Virus record (IMG/VR): IMGVR_UViG_3300034198_019195 | Location: 1-22,722 of that record | Length of the DNA: 22,722 nucleotides | Strand: one strand, 5' to 3' | Origin: a virus | Shown: piece by piece, positions 1-7,950 of the stretch | How the letters are laid out: every line of letters starts with the position of its first letter | Position numbering within the stretch: position 1 is the stretch's first letter | The notes under the pieces: model-generated | Database searches by the model: none | What the model was told of the DNA's origin: nothing | Seen by the model: only the letters and a program-made list of their open reading frames with translations | Made by a program: the position numbers and the translations under genes

Positions 1-1855
1 CTTGAGTACCTTGGTTGCCTTGAATTCCTTGTCTTCCTTGTGGACCTTGAAGTCCTTGATTGCCTTGAACTCCTTGAGTACCTTGGAAATTACTTAATGG
101 ACCTTGAATTCCTTGTCTCCCTTGTAGACCTTGAAGTCCTTGAGTTCCTTGTATTCCTTGAAAATTACTTAATGGACCTTGAATTCCTTGTCTTCCTTGT
201 ATTCCTTGTAATCCTTGTAATCCTTGAGTGCCTTGGAAATTCCCAATTACACCTTGAAGTCCTTGATTACCTTGAGTACCTTGAGTACCTTGAGATCCTG
301 GAGATCCTTGTCTTCCTTGTGGACCTTGAATTCCTTGAGCACCTTGGAAATTACTTAATGGACCTTGAACTCCTTGATTGCCTTGAGTACCTTGAGGACC
401 TTGTAATCCTTGAGTGCCTTGGAAATTACTTAATGGACCTTGAACTCCTTGATTGCCTTGAACTCCTTGAATTCCTTGTCTTCCTTGTATTCCTTGTAAT
501 CCTTGTAATCCTTGAGTGCCTTGGAAATTCCCAATTACACCTTGAGTTCCCTGTCCTCCCTGTGTACCTTGCCTACCTTGAACTCCTTGATTACCTTGAA
601 CTCCTTGATTGCCTTGAACTCCTTGAATACCTTGCAATCCTTGTAGACCTTGAAGTCCTTGAGTGCCTTGGAAATTACTTAATGTTCCTTGAAGTCCTTG
701 AATACCTGAAGAGGAAAAATTTAAAGAAAATGTAGTATTGTTTGAAGGAAGAATTCCAGAAACATATGTAACTGTTATTTCCCAATAAGTAGAAATAAAA
801 CTATATCTAGTTGCATTGATAATTTTCCAAATATTAACAACAGTTCCGGATGCCGAAGATTGAATGACATACAAATATCCTATTCCTTCTTGAATCCAAG
901 TTGAATACCAAGATTGTTGATTATTGCCAAGAAAATCTACGTCATCGATGTAAATTTTATTTACTAAAGATATGTTCGAATTGTTATATTTAAATTGTCC
1001 ACTACCAGGATCTGTTGTGTCTGTATTGGAAATAAATCTATAAAAAACTCCTCCTTTATCCCCACTATTTCCTTTCTCACCAATAATTCCTTGATTTCCC
1101 TGAACTCCGGTGCCTTGAGTGCCTTGTCTTCCTTGTATTCCTTGAGCACCTTGGAAATTTGATATTACACCCTGAGTACCTTGAAATCCTTGAATACCCT
1201 GATTACCTTGTAATCCTTGATTACCTTGTAGACCTTGAGTACCTTGTCTTCCCTGTATTCCTTGAGTTCCTTGGAAATTTCCCAATACTCCTTGAATGCC
1301 TTGCTGTCCTTGAGTACCTTGTTGACCTTGAGTACCTTGAGTTCCTTGTTGACCTTGAGTTCCTTGGAAATTACTTATAGTACCCTGAACACCTTGTGCC
1401 CCAAGAGTTCCAGTAATCGTTATTCTTTTATCATCTTCAATATTTTGAGTTGTAATTGCAATTCCAACACCAGCTACAATTTTTACAGTATCAAGACCTT
1501 CTGCAATAAGTGTTGGTTGTCCTTCAACTTCCCAAAATTTAAATGTGCTGTTTAGTGCAATCTGCACAGCACCATTACCTAAATCAGTTACATCAAATCC
1601 AGAATCTGTATCAAAACGGATTGCCTTTACATTTTCAACAACATTTAATATTGCATTACCATTTAAAGTATCTATTTCACTTACTTCTATACCAACATTA
1701 GATAAATTAGATCCATCACCATAGAAAGAAACTGCACTAACAATACCAACACTACCATATATGGTAACACCAGTACCGACATAAAGATTATCAATTTCTA
1801 AATCTGATAGATCTTCGGGCGGTCTATCGGTATGATAGATTCTAATTTTGGTCAT
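1..1855 (-). CDS. Collagen-like tail fibre protein (3' end outside window)
   Basis: An uninterrupted minus-strand frame starts at ATG 1855 and runs off the left edge, so at least 617 residues are visible and the C-terminus is missing. Residues 1-150 are a non-collagenous head (starts MTKIRIYHTDRPPEDL). Residues about 150-262 are Gly-X-Y triplets whose Y residue is nearly always Gln. Residues about 255-386 are a non-collagenous insert rich in aromatic and hydroxyl residues. From about 386 the Gly-X-Gln repeats continue to the edge. A 7-residue unit, Gly-(P/V/T)-(L/I)-(S/G)-N-F-Q, breaks the triplet register ten times. Its ATG overlaps the upstream stop (ATGA), so it is probably translationally coupled and late-expressed. 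Collagen-like repeats are known in phage fibres, where they trimerise into thin rods; a host-contacting fibre role is inferred from this and from the tail operon context. Receptor specificity cannot be read from the sequence. Confidence 0.85.
   Translation of the reverse strand, partial: MTKIRIYHTDRPPEDLSDLEIDNLYVGTGVTIYGSVGIVSAVSFYGDGSNLSNVGIEVSEIDTLNGNAILNVVENVKAIRFDTDSGFDVTDLGNGAVQIALNSTFKFWEVEGQPTLIAEGLDTVKIVAGVGIAITTQNIEDDKRITITGTLGAQGVQGTISNFQGTQGQQGTQGTQGQQGTQGQQGIQGVLGNFQGTQGIQGRQGTQGLQGNQGLQGNQGIQGFQGTQGVISNFQGAQGIQGRQGTQGTGVQGNQGIIGEKGNSGDKGGVFYRFISNTDTTDPGSGQFKYNNSNISLVNKIYIDDVDFLGNNQQSWYSTWIQEGIGYLYVIQSSASGTVVNIWKIINATRYSFISTYWEITVTYVSGILPSNNTTFSLNFSSSGIQGLQGTLSNFQGTQGLQGLQGLQGIQGVQGNQGVQGNQGVQGRQGTQGGQGTQGVIGNFQGTQGLQGLQGIQGRQGIQGVQGNQGVQGPLSNFQGTQGLQGPQGTQGNQGVQGPLSNFQGAQGIQGPQGRQGSPGSQGTQGTQGNQGLQGVIGNFQGTQGLQGLQGIQGRQGIQGPLSNFQGIQGTQGLQGLQGRQGIQGPLSNFQGTQGVQGNQGLQGPQGRQGIQGNQGTQ
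177..257. repeat. 81-bp perfect direct repeat, copy 1 (collagen region)
   Basis: Positions 177-257 are identical base for base to 465-545, an offset of 288 bp (96 codons), inside the collagen-like gene. The unit spans several Gly-X-Gln triplets plus one VIGNFQ-type interruption. Third-codon-position identity points to recent duplication rather than protein selection alone. Confidence 0.9.
342..386. repeat. 45-bp perfect direct repeat, copy 1
   Basis: Positions 342-386 are identical to 417-461, an offset of 75 bp (25 codons). The unit contains one GPLSNFQ interruption and the following Gly-X-Gln triplets of the collagen-like fibre. Confidence 0.85.
417..461. repeat. 45-bp perfect direct repeat, copy 2
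   Basis: Second copy of the unit at 342-386. It keeps the reading frame, since the offset is a multiple of three. Confidence 0.85.
465..545. repeat. 81-bp perfect direct repeat, copy 2 (collagen region)
   Basis: Second copy of the unit at 177-257. Both flanking bases differ (t against a on the left, g against a on the right), so the repeat ends are sharp. Such long exact repeats can support length change of the fibre by recombination or slippage. Confidence 0.9.
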
Positions 1856-2805
1856 GAGTTTCTTCTATCGTATGTCCAACCTGCGATTGAATATGTTGAA
1901 TTTTCACCTGGATAATCATCTGGAGTTTCACCTTGATATTCGACAATTAATTTTTCACCTAAACGATCTGCCCAAACTTGATAATAACAATTGATAGTTG
2001 TACCGTTTCCAGATTTAATAATAATTTTTTTACCCCATTCTATTTTTTCAACAATTAAATCTTGACTGTGTCCAATTTGAGTAAGATTTACAGTAATTGT
2101 TTCTGGATCAATAAAACCATTCCAGTAATCTGGAAGTTCAATATTATTAGTATTATTTAACACACCACGAACGTAAACTGCTGCTTCTGGTCCTTCCACA
2201 CAAGCATGTCTTAATCTATACCCAGGTTTATTTGGATGGGTAACATCGAAAGTTTTTTTAGAAGCTCTCAATTCAAGAATTGCTGCACCAACATCTCCTG
2301 CCATAGGAACAGTTACTGTGCCATTAAGATTAATTTTAGGGCAACCAACTATAAATTTTCCCCCAGAAATATCAACTCCTTTTGAACAATAAAGACTAAC
2401 TGTAGATGAAGAATTTACTGCAAATTTTGTACTTGTAAATTCTGTTGAAAGTGCAGTAACTCTAAAATCTTTTCCACCAATTTCTGTTGATCCTGGAGTT
2501 TTTGTAAGACCAGATCCTGGAGTAGGAGCAGAAATTCCTTGAACTATAAGATCTCCCCATATTTCCACTCTTCCTTGAAGTCTGCTTTGACCAGTTACTT
2601 GAAGTGCTTGTGGATTTGTAGCATTTGCCCCAACAACTAATGAAGCATTTACAACTTTGTTATAAGCAGATCCAATAAAACACTGATAAATGTTTGCTGA
2701 TCCTGGAGGTATAAAGGAACTCGGAACATTTAAAGCTGCTCCAAGAGTTGGGTTAAAAACTTCCAAATATGAAGTTGAAAGAGAATCTATATTATGTGCT
2801 GGCAT
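1852..2805 (-). CDS. Virion structural protein, probable tail fibre/tip protein
   Basis: A 317-residue protein. Residues 1-90 form a Ser/Asn-rich beta-type head. Residues about 105-165 look like short beta repeats (TEIGGKDFRV, KFAVNSSSTVSL, FIVGCPKINL), suggesting a trimeric beta-structure. Residues 184-295 form a compact conserved module with HPNKPGYRLRH, EGPEAAVYVRG, LPDYWNGFI and LTQIG motifs, which I recognise from cyanophage and other marine phage structural proteins. The start shares one base with the upstream stop (TAATG) and the stop overlaps the fibre gene start (ATGA), so the three genes are tightly coupled. A fibre or baseplate-tip role is inferred from the context and the beta-rich make-up. 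The conserved module might be an autoprocessing or trimerisation chaperone like S74 endosialidase chaperones, but I cannot see a definite S74 catalytic motif. Confidence 0.7.
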   Translation of the reverse strand: MPAHNIDSLSTSYLEVFNPTLGAALNVPSSFIPPGSANIYQCFIGSAYNKVVNASLVVGANATNPQALQVTGQSRLQGRVEIWGDLIVQGISAPTPGSGLTKTPGSTEIGGKDFRVTALSTEFTSTKFAVNSSSTVSLYCSKGVDISGGKFIVGCPKINLNGTVTVPMAGDVGAAILELRASKKTFDVTHPNKPGYRLRHACVEGPEAAVYVRGVLNNTNNIELPDYWNGFIDPETITVNLTQIGHSQDLIVEKIEWGKKIIIKSGNGTTINCYYQVWADRLGEKLIVEYQGETPDDYPGENSTYSIAGWTYDRRNS

Positions 2806-3401
2806 TATACTATTTCAACCTCCCCACAACTTTTTGAAAGACCATCCACAAGAGAAGACCAATTTCCAGAAAGTAAATCTTTAATAGAACTTAAAGTTTT
2901 TGGTCCTTTTGTATTCATTTTTCCATACATGTTTATAAAATTAGAACTTACAATATTAATTCCAGATGTTCCAGTTATACAAACTCTACTTCCTGCCAAA
3001 CGAACTTCTTGCGTTGATGTAAGAACTATAAAACCATTAGAAGTTACTAAAAAATTACCTTCTTTATCTCCTCCAGAGGTTTCTAAATGTATATTTTTAG
3101 CTTTTAGATAGATAGTTCCTCTTTCAGCATTTAGAACAAGATCGCCATTTTTTGCAATAATAGATCTGGCAATTGCTTCTTTTTGAGTAACATCTAAAGT
3201 ATGACCAGAAACTTCATGATAACCTTTTTGTATTTGCTCAATTTTGTATCCATTACTATGCCATACACAATGATTATTTGAAGCAGTTACTATACTAAAA
3301 TCTCTACCGTCATCAACTCCTTCTGGACCTACAGGTCCACAGTGAATAAATGCATGTGGATTATTTGCTATAGTAAAATCTGGAGCTTTTTGTTGGGACA
3401 T
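2805..3401 (-). CDS. Beta-helical spike-like baseplate protein
   Basis: A 198-residue protein. Residues 1-75 hold an N-terminal segment with several His and Cys residues. Residues about 80-160 show the alternating hydrophobic pattern of a beta-helix or beta-prism, with turns at NGDL, ERGTI, SNGF and GTSGI. This resembles the C-terminal needle of T4 gp5 and related spike proteins (GDLVLNAERG, IYLKAKNIHL, EVRLAGSRVCI, INIVSSNFI). It lies two genes after the gp5 OB protein, which lacks such a needle. The likely role, inferred, is a trimeric spike or part of the central puncturing device. It overlaps both neighbours by one base (TAATG), so expression is coupled. It could instead be a fibre base protein; a structure prediction of the trimer would decide. 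Confidence 0.6.
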   Translation of the reverse strand: MSQQKAPDFTIANNPHAFIHCGPVGPEGVDDGRDFSIVTASNNHCVWHSNGYKIEQIQKGYHEVSGHTLDVTQKEAIARSIIAKNGDLVLNAERGTIYLKAKNIHLETSGGDKEGNFLVTSNGFIVLTSTQEVRLAGSRVCITGTSGINIVSSNFINMYGKMNTKGPKTLSSIKDLLSGNWSSLVDGLSKSCGEVEIV

Positions 3402-6124
3402 TATTTTAATACACAGTCTACTACTCTTAAAAGTTTATCTGTTCCTATACGGTCCAATTCTCTTTGAGTAAATCTTGAAGCAGGAATAAAACGAAGCACT
3501 GGTCTGAATTTGGCACCAAGTCCATCTACGGTATTTATTCTAATTTGTGGAATAGTTACAAAACCATAACCACCAGATATAACTTTTATGTTAATTATTT
3601 GACCGGATGGTGTGGTTTCAATCTCCAATTCTGCACCATTATTTCCCCCAATAATTTGAACTTTATCATTTGGAGAATATCCAGTTCCTGTGCTAATAAT
3701 TTCAATACTTTTAATTTCTGATATAACTTCATTTCCAGCACTACCACCAGCACCTGTATCACCACCAGTACCAACGCCAGTTTCACCACCAATCGCAGTT
3801 CCACCAGTACCAGTGCCAGTTCCAGCACCAGTATCAACACCAGCACCAGCACCAGTATCAGCACCAATGACACCACCAGGTTCAGTACCAGTTCCAGCAC
3901 CAGTTGAATCTCCTGTTGGATCAATACCAGCGCCACCACCAGAAAGTTGATCTCCACTTGGTAAAAAATTGTTTAGATTATTAGTTCCATCATTTCCACC
4001 ACCAGTATTATTGATAGTTGGATCTCTTGTTTCATCTTGATTATTATTTAATTGTTGGTTATTATCGGTGGGTATATTATCTTTTGTTTTTCCAAAATCC
4101 TCCAAACTACCACTACTAAATTCCTTATCTTTTTGAGTTGAATCTGTTGGTATAGTTCCAGTTAAATCAATATTATTACCAGTTCCAGTAGGTGTAGTAA
4201 CTGGTTTTGTACCGTCCCAATCTGGTAAAAGAGTTTTTGGGGAAACTATTTCTACAATAGTATTTTTAACATCAGTATTTTTTCCTGCAGGAGCTTTATT
4301 ATTAATTGCAGTTAAAACGTAAGTATTTTTAATATTTGACCCATCACTAGGAAATGTTAAATCATTAGGCAAGACTATGGATGCTGCTCCGTTAGGAACT
4401 AAATTATCATAAATTGGGGTTACAGAACCCGTGCCATTAGATAAACCCAATTGAACAGAAGTAGTATCTAATGTTTGCCAATTAAATTTGACAACATTTC
4501 CAACTTTTGCCAATTGTGGAGTTGCCTCAAAACTGTATATCGATGGTGAAGACGTAGATGTAGTACTTGGTGTTGGTGAAGATGGAGTTGATCCTGGTAA
4601 ATAAACTTCGACTTTAACATCCTTATAAACATTTTGCTCTCCCCACCCAACAACAGTTTTATTGGCAGTAAGAGTATAAGTAATAAATGTGCTTGTTTTT
4701 CCTGCAGGAAAACTAATATCACTTGAGTTAATTCCAACAATTTGCGATCCATCAAGAGAAAGTTTAGAATAACCAGTGAGAGTATAATCTTTAGATGATA
4801 ATGAGACATTTGTTGCATTTTCAGTGTCCCAAGTAAATAATATTGATTTCCCAACTTCTACAGAACTGGGATTGGCAATAAAATCTCTTACAACTGGGGA
4901 CAAAGGATATGTATCAGTATAACCTATTCCTGGATTATCAATAGGAATATCTATTATTTCACCATTTTCAATATTTGCATGTCCAGAAGCATTATTACCA
5001 CAACCACCAGGGTCAACAAAACTTACGAAAGGTGGAGAAGTATATCCTGAACCGCTATTAAATAAATTAACACCTACAATTTGTCCTATCTTATTAACAA
5101 CTGCAGCTCCAGCAGCTCCAGAACCTCCTCCCCCAAAAATTTCAACATTAACTCCACAATTAAAATCTCCAGCATAACAACCACCAGGGGAAACATAATT
5201 CCCACCTTTTCCAGCACCAAAAAAGTCATTCATCCACCCATTAACATTTTTACTAATACCAGAACTAAAAGAAAAGTTAGACCAATTATCAGATTTAGTA
5301 TTTTGAGGTCTTCCCCATGGACCAGCCTCAAATTCTTTTAATTCATCATTGCATTCTGGTTTTTCACATAAAAATCCTTCAAATCCAAGTATATAATCTA
5401 TAACCTGAAATACAGATCCCATTATCTTGGAAACTGGTGCTAATGCTTTATTAATTTGATCAAAAAATGGTTTTAAAGCCCTATCAATATCATTAAGCAG
5501 TTTACTTAAAAGAGCATTAATAAAAGACTCTACAGCACAAAAAGGAACATTTATAACTTTACCTATTAGAGAATATAAAAAGTCTCCTACTAAATTAAAT
5601 AATCCCGCAATAATATCTTCAAATCTACAAAATATTTCATCTATAATTTTAGATAATAAAGCTTTTTTTGGTTCTGTACTTTGCGGAGTAGTTGCTTTGT
5701 CTATAAGATCTTCTATACCTTTTTTTATTTTTTTAAGAACCCATTCTCGTGCTCTATGAACTAATGTTTTGAGTACACCAACTATTTCTTGTATGGTTGC
5801 TTGTATTTCGGATTGTAAATTTTGTATGGCATTTAGAGTTTGATTTACATACTTATCAAGATATTTTTTAAGACCTCTTAAAACTATAAAAAATTTCTTT
5901 AGTGCCCTATAAATTTTTCCAAAGGTATCCTTTCCACATGGTTGAGCTTTGCCATGTGGTATCTGGCACATTTCCAGATAAGACTGATAAGAATTTGTGT
6001 CCGCATAACAAGATCTTACTAATCCTTTAGATGCGGCATCATTAAAAAATGCCACACCTTCTTCATACTTAATGTTATCGTATCCAAAATTTAAGTCATG
6101 ATTTAAAGATGTTGCATTTTTCAT
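3401..6124 (-). CDS. Large modular virion structural protein with Ig-like and GxGY modules
   Basis: A 907-residue protein downstream of gp5. Residues about 70-250 are helical and amphipathic, with long hydrophobic stretches. Residues 330-405 are a glycine-rich module with GSGY and GIGY. Residues about 412-510 and 529-630 are two related Ig/PKD-like domains (VGKSILFTWDTEN and VGNVVKFNWQTLD at equivalent places) joined by a Ser/Pro/Thr linker. Residues about 640-800 are low-complexity Gly/Thr/Asp. Residues 805-877 are a second copy of the GxGY module. The C-terminus ends VVDCVLK. Such modules occur in cyanophage baseplate and tail proteins. The position between gp5 and the spike-like protein suggests a hub, spike-collar or peripheral baseplate adhesin; the exact role is unknown. 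Eleven cysteines are visible, unusual for this proteome. The start is ATG, with a GAGG about 15 nt upstream, a rather distant SD. Confidence 0.7.
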   Translation of the reverse strand: MKNATSLNHDLNFGYDNIKYEEGVAFFNDAASKGLVRSCYADTNSYQSYLEMCQIPHGKAQPCGKDTFGKIYRALKKFFIVLRGLKKYLDKYVNQTLNAIQNLQSEIQATIQEIVGVLKTLVHRAREWVLKKIKKGIEDLIDKATTPQSTEPKKALLSKIIDEIFCRFEDIIAGLFNLVGDFLYSLIGKVINVPFCAVESFINALLSKLLNDIDRALKPFFDQINKALAPVSKIMGSVFQVIDYILGFEGFLCEKPECNDELKEFEAGPWGRPQNTKSDNWSNFSFSSGISKNVNGWMNDFFGAGKGGNYVSPGGCYAGDFNCGVNVEIFGGGGSGAAGAAVVNKIGQIVGVNLFNSGSGYTSPPFVSFVDPGGCGNNASGHANIENGEIIDIPIDNPGIGYTDTYPLSPVVRDFIANPSSVEVGKSILFTWDTENATNVSLSSKDYTLTGYSKLSLDGSQIVGINSSDISFPAGKTSTFITYTLTANKTVVGWGEQNVYKDVKVEVYLPGSTPSSPTPSTTSTSSPSIYSFEATPQLAKVGNVVKFNWQTLDTTSVQLGLSNGTGSVTPIYDNLVPNGAASIVLPNDLTFPSDGSNIKNTYVLTAINNKAPAGKNTDVKNTIVEIVSPKTLLPDWDGTKPVTTPTGTGNNIDLTGTIPTDSTQKDKEFSSGSLEDFGKTKDNIPTDNNQQLNNNQDETRDPTINNTGGGNDGTNNLNNFLPSGDQLSGGGAGIDPTGDSTGAGTGTEPGGVIGADTGAGAGVDTGAGTGTGTGGTAIGGETGVGTGGDTGAGGSAGNEVISEIKSIEIISTGTGYSPNDKVQIIGGNNGAELEIETTPSGQIINIKVISGGYGFVTIPQIRINTVDGLGAKFRPVLRFIPASRFTQRELDRIGTDKLLRVVDCVLK
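3746..3946. repeat. Low-complexity Gly/Thr/Ala/Asp coding repeat
   Basis: On the plus strand this stretch is built of short accagt/ccagca-type units. On the coding strand it encodes a Gly-Ala/Thr-rich linker (residues about 727-793 of the 907-aa protein) with GTGT, GAGAG and TGAGTGTG runs. It looks like slippage-prone DNA forming a flexible spacer between the Ig-like domains and the C-terminal GxGY module. Confidence 0.7.
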
Positions 6125-6142
6125 ATTAATTATACGACCTCT

Positions 6143-6649
6143 TTATTTTCTAAAAAAATTATTTGGTATGACTAAATTATTTTGTTGCTCTGCTTTTTTT
6201 CCTGGTTGTTTTCCACTTAAACTATGGTGCAATTGAGGAGCAACAGATCCATACCAATTTAAAGTTTTTTTAAATTCGGAACTTTGTTTTGCCTCTGCTT
6301 CCGAAGAAGTAATTTCATATTTTGAATCACTTCTACCAAGAACTCCAAGTATTAAAGGTAAAGGTTTCTGTAAATCGGCATTAATAAAAATACCAATAAC
6401 CCATTCTCCTCCAGTTATACCTGTGCTCATTCTATTTAGAGAACCATGACTAGTCGTTCTTAATATAAGAGCCCAATCCAAGTCTTTGTCTGCAAGTTTA
6501 TTCCCTTCTGCAGGATGATAACCAACAATCCTAACTTTTACTCTATCACCCCAACCATTTGGATCATCTTTATTGACGGTTTGTCCTAAAGGAACTTGTC
6601 CTATAAACCATTTTGGTGGCGACTTACCAAAAAATCCGGGATTAAACAT
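6143..6649 (-). CDS. gp5: Baseplate hub protein gp5, OB-fold domain only
   Basis: A 168-residue protein. Residues about 13-106 match the N-terminal OB-fold of T4 gp5: WFIGQVP, then GDRVKVRIVGYHP, then a DWALILRTTSHGS segment, a GEWVIGIF strand and LPLILGVLGR. In T4 gp5 (575 aa) this domain is followed by a lysozyme domain and a triple-stranded beta-helix; here the protein ends about 60 residues after the OB-fold. A tail-lysozyme domain is instead found in the 931-aa protein at 7951-10746 and a beta-helix in the 198-aa protein at 2805-3401. It follows the gp27-like gene by 10 nt, consistent with a gp27-gp5 hub complex at the tip of the tail tube. The OB assignment is firm; full functional equivalence to gp5 is inferred. 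Confidence 0.85.
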   Translation of the reverse strand: MFNPGFFGKSPPKWFIGQVPLGQTVNKDDPNGWGDRVKVRIVGYHPAEGNKLADKDLDWALILRTTSHGSLNRMSTGITGGEWVIGIFINADLQKPLPLILGVLGRSDSKYEITSSEAEAKQSSEFKKTLNWYGSVAPQLHHSLSGKQPGKKAEQQNNLVIPNNFFRK

Positions 6650-6659
6650 TTTTAGTTAT

Positions 6660-7946
6660 TTACTTATTTGTATATATTCCAGGTGTATCACGAACTATTC
6701 GTAATGAAGAAAATGATCTTTTTGGAGTAAAATTATGACACAAATGAGTAATAATATATCTTCCACTTTGAAGCTGACCAATAGATCCAGAACTTAAATC
6801 ACTAGTAGATCTTTTTTTAAATTCGCAGGTTATAACATCTCCAGCTTTTAATTTTAAATTACAAGGAATAGTAATATCTAGCACTTGACTCATAAGTAAA
6901 TTATATCTTGATAAGGATTGAGGAAGATAAAACCTTTCGTTATTATCAATAAACGTAGTTATACCAGGATTAGTTAAACCAGAATCCAGTATAAAAAAGT
7001 TGGTTCTCGTAAAACTTTCACTTTCATCAAAAGTATTTGAATAATCCGCATAATTTCCTAATGTTTTAAATCCACTTTTAGATAGATTAAGAAATTCTTG
7101 CTTATATTCAAAAGTACTAAAATCAAAAGATACATTTTTAGATCTATAAAGACCTACTCTTAAATCATTTAACAGATTTGAATTATTTTTATAACTAGGT
7201 TCATTTAAAATTCTATAATTTGTGTTTGGATCATCAAGACTACTTGTGGCAACATTATGATAATTATATGTTTGAACAGACTCTGAAGATATCATGTCAT
7301 CTATTGACTTGAAATGAAATCCCTCTCTAGTTTCCCAGAAGAAAAATCCAGGTCCTCCCGAAGAAGATAAAGATTTAGTAGCAGCATTAATAATAACATC
7401 AAATGGTCTTTGCCCAGATCCACTAATAGAAGAACTATTAGAAGTTGCATCAATTTTTAATTTTTCAGTTGGTATTTTTAATTCTTCTGTTAAAATTTTT
7501 TGAACAGAACTTGAAATTGTGTTATAATATTTTTTATATAAATTTATGTTTTCATTAATAGTAGAATATTTTGAAAGTAAATTTAATCTTACACTTTCTC
7601 TAGTATCATCTTGAAAAACAGGTATTGGATCAGAAACAAGCATCGGTGCTGAAGTAAAATCAAGTTCACCAGAAGCATTTTCTATTTTGAAAGAAATTTT
7701 TTCTTTTCCTCTACCTTGAATGGGAAGTGCTTCCAATAACGTTCCAGTTCTTTCCTGAACGTCTACAGATTTATTTGAACGAACAAGATCTCCAGTATCA
7801 ACATATGTTAAACTTGCAGTAACTATGGGTGAAAAGATACTTTCATAATAAGAAAAATTGACTGTTTTCCAATCTATATAAATGCTAGTATTATCTCTAG
7901 TAATTTTAATTTCTTTATATTGAGATGCTCTTGAAAAACTTGCCAT
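6660..7946 (-). CDS. gp27: Baseplate hub protein, gp27-like
   Basis: A 428-residue protein (T4 gp27 is about 391). The N-terminal half carries beta-rich segments typical of tube-like hub domains (IDWKTVNFSYYESIFSP, VTASLTYVDTGDLV). A central segment resembles T4 gp27 around its FFFWET motif: PFDVIINAATKS, then GPGFFFWETREGFHFKSIDDM at residues about 180-215. A C-terminal segment with LKAGDVITCEF and YIITHLCHNF is typical of phage hub proteins. The gene lies directly before the gp5 OB protein with a 10-nt gap, and starts 4 nt after the 931-aa gene. The probable role is a trimeric hub adapting six-fold tube symmetry to the three-fold spike. The name rests on these local matches and on position, not on a full alignment. 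Confidence 0.72.
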   Translation of the reverse strand: MASFSRASQYKEIKITRDNTSIYIDWKTVNFSYYESIFSPIVTASLTYVDTGDLVRSNKSVDVQERTGTLLEALPIQGRGKEKISFKIENASGELDFTSAPMLVSDPIPVFQDDTRESVRLNLLSKYSTINENINLYKKYYNTISSSVQKILTEELKIPTEKLKIDATSNSSSISGSGQRPFDVIINAATKSLSSSGGPGFFFWETREGFHFKSIDDMISSESVQTYNYHNVATSSLDDPNTNYRILNEPSYKNNSNLLNDLRVGLYRSKNVSFDFSTFEYKQEFLNLSKSGFKTLGNYADYSNTFDESESFTRTNFFILDSGLTNPGITTFIDNNERFYLPQSLSRYNLLMSQVLDITIPCNLKLKAGDVITCEFKKRSTSDLSSGSIGQLQSGRYIITHLCHNFTPKRSFSSLRIVRDTPGIYTNK

Positions 7947-7950
7947 GTTT

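Noticed and set aside
1-700. Possible CRISPR or intergenic satellite, because of the regular ccttg repeats
   Set aside because: The period is 9 bp and in frame with a minus-strand coding sequence of Gly-X-Gln triplets; there are no unique spacers of equal length.
40-735. A long plus-strand open frame rich in Leu, Glu and Asp
   Set aside because: It is the antisense reading of the Gly-X-Gln repeats: CAA and GGN codons read backwards give Leu and Ser/Pro/Thr-type codons without stops. No SD, and a similar antisense frame at 1159-1380 follows the repeat only.
3690-3950. Plus-strand frame encoding Pro/Val/Ala repeats
   Set aside because: Antisense of the Gly/Thr-rich linker of the 907-aa protein.
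6125-6142. TATAAT on the minus strand before the 907-aa gene as a sigma70 -10 box
   Set aside because: It sits only about 6 nt from the ATG, which would give an almost leaderless transcript, and no -35 box is seen at 16-18 nt.
6665-6672. TACAAATA on the minus strand before gp5 as a late promoter
   Set aside because: It is only 16 nt from the ATG, inside the end of the gp27-like gene, and differs from the TCTAAATA set; AT-rich DNA gives such hits by chance.
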